DNA from: CAZVFX01 sp964626565
GTDB lineage: Bacteria > Myxococcota_A > UBA9042 > CAIXZC01
Direction: 5' to 3'
Assembly: GCA_964626565.1 (NCBI GenBank)
Contig: CAZVFX010000195.1
Coordinates: 1-9,489 of the forward strand
Length of the DNA: 9,489 nt
The position numbers and the translations under genes are program-made. Below the pieces are notes generated by a model that did not search any database, was not told the DNA's origin, and saw only the letters and a program-made list of their open reading frames with translations. Shown here piece by piece: positions 1-5,719 of the stretch (positions within the stretch are counted from its first letter, which is position 1; the number at the start of each line of letters is the position of its first letter).

Positions 1-1035
1 CTAGTCGCTGACTCGCTGAGTGACGAGACGGCCGCGCACACGGACTTCCTTGTGATAGATGAGGTGACCTACATCCGCGGCTGGGAGAGGGGGGTCAAGT
101 ATCTGGCGGATGCGGGACTCCTTGACCGGACGGTACTGATGCTTACTGGGTCGGACCTTGCCCTGATCCGCGAAACACGCTCTATGCTGCCGGGGAGAAG
201 GGGAACAGCCGACCGCGTGGACTTTCACCTGAGTCCACTCAGTTTTGGGGAGTTTGTCTCACTGAAGGGGCGACAACTGCCGGCCCCCCTCGACGTTTTA
301 TTCGCCGATTTCGACGACTATCTCCTACATGGCGGATACCTGACGGCCATGAACGACATGGCCCGCTTCTCATCGATCCTTCCGACCACATACGCCACCT
401 ACAGTGATTGGATTCGCGGCGACGTGCTGAAGCGGGGCAAAGGTGAGCACTACCTGCGCGAGGTTCTTGGTGCGATCATCTCGCGGATGGGCAGCCAGGT
501 CACCTGGAACGGCCTTGCGAAGGAGCTGTCAATCGACCACCCTGCTACGATCATTTCCTACGTGGCCCTGCTGGAATCTCTGGACGCAGTCGTGGTGCAG
601 CAGGCGTTGAGAGAGGACCGGTTGACCGGGGCTCCCAAGAAGGCCAGGAAGTTGATGTTCAGCGACCCGTTCATTTTTCACGCCGTCCGAGCCTGGCTTT
701 ACCCTGTGGCCACGCCCTTCGAGCAAGCTCGAGACGGCCTGACGGGTGACCCGGAACTGGCTTCAAGGCTGGCAGAGGCGTGTGCGGCCAGCCACTATGC
801 ACGACGCTACCCCACCTACTACATCAAGGCGGCCGGGGAGGTCGACATTGCCTATGTGGACGAAGGGACATTCTGGCCGGTGGAGGTGAAATGGGGCCGG
901 CAAACGCGTGCAAAAGACCTGAAGCAGGTTTCCCGGTATCCCAACGGACTTGTGCTCGACCGCTCAGCGCGATCGAGAACCGTCTCCGGTGTCCGCACGG
1001 TCCCCTTGCCGCTGGCCCTGTTGAAGTTGGGGTAG
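1..1035 (+). CDS. AAA ATPase with DUF4143 C-terminal region, 5'-truncated by window edge
   Basis: This is the last 344 residues of a P-loop ATPase of the AAA_14/DUF4143 type. The reading frame is open to base 1, so the N-terminus with Walker A lies outside the window. The fragment starts near Walker B: hydrophobic residues followed by D20-E21 (LVIDE). Then come the family's 'TGSD' sensor-like strand, 'PGRR', and the 'PLSFGEF' segment. A 'LLHGGYL' stretch leads into the DUF4143 part, which has a winged-helix-like region (about residues 155-205, 'WNGLAKELSID'). The C-terminus looks like a PD-(D/E)XK nuclease fold: E280, D282 (GEVD) then E295-V-K297 (EVKW). Members are common in bacteria and archaea, often in accessory DNA. 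Their role is not settled, and catalysis by the nuclease-like part is unproven. The GTG at 52 is not a credible start because it falls inside Walker B. The stop is TAG. Family is confident; function is unknown. Confidence 0.88.
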   Translation, partial: LVADSLSDETAAHTDFLVIDEVTYIRGWERGVKYLADAGLLDRTVLMLTGSDLALIRETRSMLPGRRGTADRVDFHLSPLSFGEFVSLKGRQLPAPLDVLFADFDDYLLHGGYLTAMNDMARFSSILPTTYATYSDWIRGDVLKRGKGEHYLREVLGAIISRMGSQVTWNGLAKELSIDHPATIISYVALLESLDAVVVQQALREDRLTGAPKKARKLMFSDPFIFHAVRAWLYPVATPFEQARDGLTGDPELASRLAEACAASHYARRYPTYYIKAAGEVDIAYVDEGTFWPVEVKWGRQTRAKDLKQVSRYPNGLVLDRSARSRTVSGVRTVPLPLALLKLG

Positions 1036-1053
1036 AATCTCGGGAAATCTCTG

Positions 1054-2301
1054 CTACTTCGGGACAGATTCGCTGGCCACCAGGTCTTCGTAGGTCTCGC
1101 GCTTTCGTGCAACTTCGAAGCTGTCGCCGTCGACTACTACTTCCGCGGCCCGGGGGCGGGAATTGTACTGGGACGACATGGTGAAGCCGTAGGCGCCGGT
1201 GGAGAAGATGGCCACCAACTCACCTCTCTCCACCTTCTCCATGGGCCGATTCTTGGTGAAGAAATCGCCGCTTTCGCAGATGGGGCCCACCACGTCGACG
1301 ACTTCCTCGCCGTGGCCGGCCGGGGCCACGGGCTCCACCCGGTGGTGAGCCGAGTAGAGCGCGGGTCGAATGAGGTCGTTCATGCCTGCATCCACGACGA
1401 CAAAGGTCTTGGCTCGACCTTCCTTGCGAAACAGCACTTTCGTCACGAGGATGCCCGCATTGCCGGCAATGAACCTTCCCGGCTCGGTGATGAGTTTCAC
1501 ACCCAGGTCTTTCACCAGCGGTCCCAGCGCAGATTCGTGCTCCCTCGCAGTGGCCGGCGCTTCCGTGTCATAGGTTATGCCAAAGCCCCCGCCGATGTTC
1601 AGATAGCCGATGCTGATGCCGGCTGACCTGATATCCTCAACCAGGGAGCGCAACAGGCCCACCGCCTCGACGTACGGATCGGGAGACAGGATCTGGGAGC
1701 CGATATGGCAGTCCACACCCACAACCTCCAGGTGCGGGTATTGGGCCAGCCGACGGTAGAATGCCAGCGCGTCGTTGAAGGGCACGCCGAACTTGTTGTC
1801 TTCGAGGCCGGTGGTGATGTATTCGTGGGTCCCTGCGTCGACATCGGGGTTCACGCGCACCGCGACCCGGGCCTTGGTTCCCCGGGCACCGGCCAGGTCG
1901 TTGAGCACTTCCGCTTCCTGCTCGGACTCCAGGTTGAACATGAGGATGTCTTCTTTCAGTGCATGGTCCAACTCGGCGTCGGTTTTGCCCACGCCGGAGT
2001 AGACGATGCGGTCCGCCGGAATGCCCGCCCGCCGCGCCCGGAAAAGCTCCCCACCGGAAACGATGTCCGCACCGCCTCCCTCGCTGCCCAGCGCGGCAAG
2101 GAGGGCTCCTAGAGAATTGGCCTTCACCGAATAACATATCAGCGGATCGAACGGCGCGAACGCGTCCCGGATCTTGTAGAAATGATCCCGTGCGGTGTTG
2201 AGGCTGTAGATGAAGAGGGGTGTGCCCACCTGTTCGGCAATCCGGGCGACGTCCACCTGTTCGCAGAACAGCTCTCCCCCCCGGTACTCGAACCTATCCA
2301 T
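1054..2301 (-). CDS. lysA: Diaminopimelate decarboxylase
   Basis: This PLP enzyme decarboxylates meso-diaminopimelate to L-lysine, the last step of the diaminopimelate pathway, in the cytoplasm. The protein is 415 residues, a normal length. It has the fold-type III alanine-racemase-like barrel and then the C-terminal beta domain. Visible motifs are the PLP lysine K60 in 'YSVKAN', H199 in 'HIGSQ', the glycine-rich 'NIGGGFG' (235-241), 'EPGR' at 273-276, the substrate-binding 'CESGD' with C342 and E343, and 'GAYGFTMSSQYN' at 369-380. The start is ATG at 2301: it has GGAGG at 2309-2313 with 7-nt spacing, and the protein then begins as family members do. An in-frame ATG 22 codons upstream (2367) lies deep in lysC and adds an unrelated-looking peptide. 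The start overlaps the end of lysC by 8 nt, so the two are probably translationally coupled. The stop is TAG, 18 nt from the stop of the converging ATPase gene. Confidence 0.97.
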   Translation of the reverse strand: MDRFEYRGGELFCEQVDVARIAEQVGTPLFIYSLNTARDHFYKIRDAFAPFDPLICYSVKANSLGALLAALGSEGGGADIVSGGELFRARRAGIPADRIVYSGVGKTDAELDHALKEDILMFNLESEQEAEVLNDLAGARGTKARVAVRVNPDVDAGTHEYITTGLEDNKFGVPFNDALAFYRRLAQYPHLEVVGVDCHIGSQILSPDPYVEAVGLLRSLVEDIRSAGISIGYLNIGGGFGITYDTEAPATAREHESALGPLVKDLGVKLITEPGRFIAGNAGILVTKVLFRKEGRAKTFVVVDAGMNDLIRPALYSAHHRVEPVAPAGHGEEVVDVVGPICESGDFFTKNRPMEKVERGELVAIFSTGAYGFTMSSQYNSRPRAAEVVVDGDSFEVARKRETYEDLVASESVPK

Positions 2302-3556
2302 CGGCCAACCTCCGCTTGAGCAACTCGGCGCACTTGTCCACCAGGCCATGGGCCACGTAGACAACAATATCGGTGTGGCTGGTGACCATCTCCAAGATGT
2401 TCACCCCGTCGCGGCTCAGCGCATGAGAGATGGCTGAGATTACTCCCGGTTCGTCGACGAACTGGTGATTACTGAGCGTTATCTCCCCGATTTCAGGCAA
2501 GCGGCTGATGGTGTAAAAAGTCTGCTCCGGTCCCACGAATCGATTGTGCAATTCCTTGACCACTTCTTCGCCCAGGTGATCCTCGACGTAGATAGTCAGA
2601 AACCCGTCGTTGAGGGTCATGGCATGGACCGATATTCCCTGCTCCCCGAAATACCCACCGATTTCGGCCAACACGCCGCTGGGCTTGGACAACTTGTGGC
2701 CCATCAAGGTGACCATGGACAGTTTTTCGCTCGTCACCTTCACTGCAGTGGCGGCACTGCCCGTAACGGATGTGCCGCTGGTAGAGAGTCGGCCCAGATC
2801 GTTGAAATTCACGATGCGGGCCCGCATGTCGTCGGTTTTGTGGCGCAACGCGTCCTGGTGCAACACCCTGGCACCGGAGCGGGACAGCCTGACCAGATCG
2901 TCCGCGGCAATGTCTGCAATCACTTCGGCGCCGTCCACCTTGTTGGGGTCGGTGGACAGCACGCCGTCCACGTCGGTGACGATAACTACTTCGTCGGCCT
3001 TTAGATACCTTCCCAGCAGGAACGCCGAAATGTCGCTGCCGCCCCTGCCCAGCGCCTGAATCTTCCCTCCTACAGTTCTGACGAAAAAACCGCTCACCAC
3101 GGGAACGACCCCCGCGCTCATGAGGGGGCGCACGTGGCGCGTGCACGCTTCGACGCTGGCATCGTCATCGGTTACCGCCCGGGCCGGATCGTTCACCTTT
3201 TCGGATGAGATCTCCTGCTTCACGCCGGGCATCTCCCGGCACCTGAGCGGGAAGTTCTCGTTGAGGGGGGTAAGCGCCACCGCCTTGCGCCCCGCGGCCT
3301 CCAGGGCCATAGCCATGAGGTACGTACCCTGCTGTTCGCCCAAAGAAAGGTACTCAACGTAGTTGGGATCCGCCGGATCCAGGCTGCCAACCTGGCTGGA
3401 GAACCCCACGAGTTCGTCGGTAGTACGTCCCGGCGCAGAAACTACGACGGCTATTTCGTTGCCCTCGTCCAACAGCCGGCCAACCGCTTCCGCAGCCCGG
3501 CGGAACAAGGCGGGGGTCTTCAGCGAAGTGCCCCCGAATTTGATCACCAATCTCAA
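2294..3556 (-). CDS. lysC: Aspartate kinase with tandem ACT domains
   Basis: This enzyme phosphorylates L-aspartate to aspartyl-4-phosphate, the first committed step towards lysine, threonine and methionine. The protein is 420 residues. The amino-acid-kinase domain (about 1-270) shows 'KFGGTS' at 6-11, 'SLGEQQ' at 71-76, 'GRGGSD' at 170-175 and 'VTDVDGVLSTDP' at 193-204. Two ACT regulatory domains follow (about 279-345 and 357-418), so feedback inhibition by an end-product amino acid is expected; which one cannot be read from the sequence. I chose TTG at 3556 as start: it places 'KFGGTS' at the usual distance from the N-terminus and has GGAGG at 3562-3566 with 5-nt spacing. The gene is first in a two-gene operon with lysA, sharing 8 nt. 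It has the longer bacterial layout (single chain, ACT pair), not the dual-start alpha/beta type as far as I can see. The pairing with lysA suggests a lysine-dedicated isozyme. The stop is TAG. Confidence 0.96.
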   Translation of the reverse strand: MRLVIKFGGTSLKTPALFRRAAEAVGRLLDEGNEIAVVVSAPGRTTDELVGFSSQVGSLDPADPNYVEYLSLGEQQGTYLMAMALEAAGRKAVALTPLNENFPLRCREMPGVKQEISSEKVNDPARAVTDDDASVEACTRHVRPLMSAGVVPVVSGFFVRTVGGKIQALGRGGSDISAFLLGRYLKADEVVIVTDVDGVLSTDPNKVDGAEVIADIAADDLVRLSRSGARVLHQDALRHKTDDMRARIVNFNDLGRLSTSGTSVTGSAATAVKVTSEKLSMVTLMGHKLSKPSGVLAEIGGYFGEQGISVHAMTLNDGFLTIYVEDHLGEEVVKELHNRFVGPEQTFYTISRLPEIGEITLSNHQFVDEPGVISAISHALSRDGVNILEMVTSHTDIVVYVAHGLVDKCAELLKRRLADG

Positions 3557-3570
3557 GCTTTCCTCCCCTC

Positions 3571-3585
3571 CCCGCTAGCGGCGGG
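3571..3585 (-). promoter_or_regulatory. Small hairpin in the lysC leader next to the RBS
   Basis: On the minus strand the lysC leader contains CCCGC, a 5-nt loop (CGCTA), then GCGGG. This can form a 5-bp GC stem ending 4 nt upstream of the GGAGG ribosome site at 3562-3566. The DNA core is also a perfect 10-bp palindrome (CCGCTAGCGG, 3572-3581). It could modulate lysC translation or be a protein site, but it is short and may be chance. There is no long lysine riboswitch: the whole spacer to the next gene is 163 nt and shows no such fold by eye. Confidence 0.25.
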
Positions 3586-3596
3586 AATGCCCCGGA

Positions 3597-3624
3597 AGTA
3601 TATATAACCGATAGTGATTCTGCA
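3597..3624 (-). promoter_or_regulatory. Weak candidate promoter for lysC-lysA
   Basis: On the minus strand a TATACT (3602-3597), a five-of-six match to the -10 consensus, sits in a locally AT-rich patch about 40 nt upstream of the lysC start. The -35 is poor: TTGCAG (3623-3618) at 15-nt spacing or TTTTGC at 17 nt. A promoter must lie in this spacer because the next gene diverges, but the exact boxes are uncertain. Confidence 0.35.
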
Positions 3625-3660
3625 AAACGTCTTGCGTCACACGCACATGCGCACTTTGCC

Positions 3661-3688
3661 TTGACTACGATTCCTGACTTTGTAGAAT
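3661..3688 (+). promoter_or_regulatory. Sigma70-type promoter for the dehydratase/acyl-CoA operon
   Basis: TTGACT (3661-3666) and TAGAAT (3683-3688) are each five-of-six matches to the housekeeping -35 and -10 boxes, separated by 16 nt. Transcription would start near 3695, giving a leader of about 25 nt that contains the ribosome site GGAGG (3708-3712), 7 nt before the ATG at 3720. It lies in the divergent spacer and is the best promoter I see in the window. This fit is by eye. Confidence 0.7.
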
Positions 3689-3699
3689 CCCCCAGTCAG
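3674..3699. promoter_or_regulatory. Candidate operator: inverted repeat spanning the -10 box
   Basis: CTGACT (3674-3679) and AGTCAG (3694-3699) form a perfect 6-bp inverted repeat with a 14-nt centre, bracketing the -10 box TAGAAT and the expected start site. A second dyad, GATTC (3669-3673) and GAATC (3685-3689), interleaves with it. A dimeric regulator bound here would block transcription of the operon. No regulator gene is seen in the window, and short dyads occur by chance. Confidence 0.35.
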
Positions 3700-3719
3700 T
3701 TTGCTCGGGAGGGGTAAAA

Positions 3720-4949
3720 ATGGCCAAAGCGTACAAACCGATTATGGCGGCAAAAGAGATGAAACGGATCATGGAGGAATACTTCCGTGAGTTGGACGAG
3801 GCTGCCAAAACCGGCAGCCGCAAAATCGCATGGTGCACCAGTGTGGGGCCGGCCGAGATTCTGCGGGCCATGGGGTTTCTGGTCTATTTCCCGGAGAATC
3901 ATGCGGCCATGCTGGGTGCTACCCGGGCGGCCACAGACCTTATCCCCGCGGCCAACGCGATCGGTTATTCACCGGAAATCTGCTCGTACCTCACCAGCGA
4001 CGTCGGCGCGTACCTGAAGGGTTTCACGCCGCTGTCGAGAGCCTATCCCGGCATTGAAGGGCTGCCCAAGCCGGACGTCCTGGTCTACAACACCAACCAG
4101 TGCCGGGACGTCCAGGACTGGATGATGTTTTACGGCAAAGAATTCGGCAAGCCGGTGCACGGCATCCACACCCACCGGGGTGTCGGCGAGGTGACCGAAG
4201 CCCATACCAACTCCATCGCGACCCAGATGAAGGAGTTGGCCGCGACCCTGGCGCCCATCGCGGGAAAAGAGTTGGACTACGATGAGTTGGGAAAGGTGCT
4301 GGCCGACTCCAAAGAGACCAGCGTGCTGTGGAAAAAGGTCTTGACCACCGCGAGCGCAAAACCTGCCCCTCTTACTTTCTTCGATGCGTGCATCCACATG
4401 GGGCCCGCCGTAGTGCTGAGAGGCGACCCCCGCGCCAACGAATACTACCGGCTGCTACTCGCGGAGATGGAGCAGCGAGTGGCCGACGGTGAGGGTGCAG
4501 TAGAGGGCGAGAAATTCCGCATTTACTGGGAAGGGATGCCGGTGTGGGGGAAGCTTCGGGAACACTCGGGGTTGTTCAGCGCCAACCGCGCCGCGCTGGT
4601 CGCTTCCACCTACTGCAATTCATGGGTCTTCGACCAGTTCGACCCGGAGCGCCCGTTTACCAGCATGGCCCGGGCCTATACCGAGCTGTTCATCGTCAGG
4701 AGCGAGCCGGAAAAAGAGAAATACATACGCAACATCATCGAGAATTTCGCCATCGACGGCATCGTGTTTCACGACGCCAAGACCTGCCCCAACAACTCTA
4801 ATAACCGCTACGGATTGCCGGGGCGGCTGAAGGAGGATGGTTTCGTGCAGACGCTTACCATCAACGGCGACCTCAACGATCTGCGCTGCTATTCCGACGA
4901 GCAGTCCCGCACCGCGATTGAGGCGTTCATGGAACAACTGAGTCAATGA
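3720..4949 (+). CDS. 2-hydroxyacyl-CoA dehydratase / benzoyl-CoA reductase D-component family protein, stand-alone
   Basis: The 409-residue protein belongs to the HgdB/BcrC family (HGD-D), iron-sulfur enzymes that take low-potential electrons from an ATP-driven activator to dehydrate 2-hydroxyacyl-CoAs or reduce aromatic-ring CoA esters. Family features are the N-terminal 'AWCTSVGPAEILRAMGF' (C39), 'EICSYLTSDVGAY' (C88), 'NTNQCRDVQDW' (C128), 'YCNSWVFD' (C299), 'KTCPNNSNNRYGL' (C356), and the C-terminal 'INGDLNDLRCYSDEQ' leading into a final helix. C88, C128 and C356 sit where known members place their cluster cysteines, judging from memory of the family. Two further cysteines are C224 and C390. 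The start is ATG with GGAGG 7 nt upstream. It opens the operon and overlaps its activator by 4 nt (ATGA). Known dehydratases and BcrABCD reductases use two different D-type subunits, and only one is encoded here. It may be homodimeric, like double-cubane cluster proteins or E. coli YjiM. The substrate is unknown. Enzymes of this kind are typically oxygen-sensitive. Confidence 0.9.
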   Translation: MAKAYKPIMAAKEMKRIMEEYFRELDEAAKTGSRKIAWCTSVGPAEILRAMGFLVYFPENHAAMLGATRAATDLIPAANAIGYSPEICSYLTSDVGAYLKGFTPLSRAYPGIEGLPKPDVLVYNTNQCRDVQDWMMFYGKEFGKPVHGIHTHRGVGEVTEAHTNSIATQMKELAATLAPIAGKELDYDELGKVLADSKETSVLWKKVLTTASAKPAPLTFFDACIHMGPAVVLRGDPRANEYYRLLLAEMEQRVADGEGAVEGEKFRIYWEGMPVWGKLREHSGLFSANRAALVASTYCNSWVFDQFDPERPFTSMARAYTELFIVRSEPEKEKYIRNIIENFAIDGIVFHDAKTCPNNSNNRYGLPGRLKEDGFVQTLTINGDLNDLRCYSDEQSRTAIEAFMEQLSQ

Positions 4950-5719
4950 GCTTCTACTCGGGCATAGACATCGGCGCTTCGGCGACGAAGGCGGTCGTTA
5001 TCGATGATTCGGCCGCGGTCGTTGGCGCGGCGACGGTCAAGACCGGCGTAGACCTGGCCAAATGTGCCGGGGAATGTCTGGACATAGCGTTGTCCGCCGC
5101 GTCCTTGAAGCGGGACGACCTGGCCGCAGTCGTGGCCACCGGTTTCGGCCGCCACAACGTGCCCTTTGCGGACGGCAACAAGACCGAAATAGGCTGCCAC
5201 GCCAAGGGTTGCTTCCACCACTTCCCACGAGCGATCACTATTGTCGACATCGGCGGGCAGGACAACAAAGTGATTACCCTGGATGCAAAGGGCAAGACCG
5301 TCGACTTCAAAATGAATCGAAAATGTGCGGCCGGCACCGGCGCGTTTCTCGAAGAGATCGCTGACCGCCTGGGCGTCGAGCTCCCGCAGCTCAATCCGTT
5401 GGCGTCCTCCACTGACGAAATCGTTGAGTTGGGGAGTTTTTGCACCGTGTTCACCAAGACCGAGGTTCTCGCCCGGATGCGGGAAGGAAAGGGGTTGCCG
5501 GAGCTGCTTAGAGGCGCGCTGGATTCGGTGGCCAAGCGAGTAGTTGAAATGGCGGCGCTTACCGGAGAGGTCGTAGTCTCGGGCGGAGTGGTGGCCCACA
5601 ACCCCCTCGTTGTGGATCTGCTTGAGAAGCGGGGAGAGGTAAAAATCCTGGTGCCGCCGTCACCGCAAACTATCGGTGCGTTGGGCGCCGCTTTGTTCGC
5701 AAAGGAGAAACATCAATGA
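4946..5719 (+). CDS. ATP-dependent activator of 2-hydroxyacyl-CoA dehydratase (BadF/BadG/BcrA/BcrD ATPase family)
   Basis: The 257-residue protein has the ASKHA (actin/hexokinase-like) fold of HgdC-type activators. These form a homodimer with one bridging [4Fe-4S] cluster and use ATP hydrolysis to push a single electron to the D-component. Motifs are phosphate-1 'GIDIGASATKAVV' (6-18), 'VATGFGR' (63-69), phosphate-2 'VDIGGQDNKVI' (100-110), the 'MNRKCAAGTGAFLE' helix-cluster-helix segment (C127), 'GSFCTVFTKTEVL' (C166), and the adenosine-binding 'VSGGVVAHNPLV' near the C-terminus. The two cluster cysteines fall at 127 and 166, the same numbers as in Acidaminococcus HgdC. Length is typical. 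ATG overlaps the previous stop (ATGA, 4946-4949), and no strong ribosome site precedes it, so coupling to the upstream gene is likely. It overlaps the next gene by 4 nt too. Only one activator-like subunit is present, which favours an HgdC-type homodimer over the paired BcrA/BcrD of class I benzoyl-CoA reductase. Confidence 0.95.
   Translation: MSFYSGIDIGASATKAVVIDDSAAVVGAATVKTGVDLAKCAGECLDIALSAASLKRDDLAAVVATGFGRHNVPFADGNKTEIGCHAKGCFHHFPRAITIVDIGGQDNKVITLDAKGKTVDFKMNRKCAAGTGAFLEEIADRLGVELPQLNPLASSTDEIVELGSFCTVFTKTEVLARMREGKGLPELLRGALDSVAKRVVEMAALTGEVVVSGGVVAHNPLVVDLLEKRGEVKILVPPSPQTIGALGAALFAKEKHQ

Noticed and set aside
52..1035. GTG at 52 as the start of the ATPase gene
   Set aside because: The frame is open back to base 1 and the GTG lies inside the Walker B strand, so the gene begins before the window.
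2302..2367. Longer lysA starting at 2367
   Set aside because: The extra 22 residues do not resemble the family N-terminus, lie inside lysC, and the ATG at 2301 has a well-placed GGAGG.
3557..3719. Lysine riboswitch or T-box upstream of lysC
   Set aside because: The divergent spacer is only 163 nt and also contains the rightward promoter; no long paired structure or T-box-like sequence is visible.
4943..5601. Two long minus-strand frames opposite the activator gene
   Set aside because: They overlap each other and the well-supported activator and have no independent coding evidence.
3720..5719. Class I benzoyl-CoA reductase (BcrABCD)
   Set aside because: That enzyme needs two D-type and two activator-type subunits plus usually a ferredoxin; only one of each type is present, so a specific benzoyl-CoA assignment is not supported.
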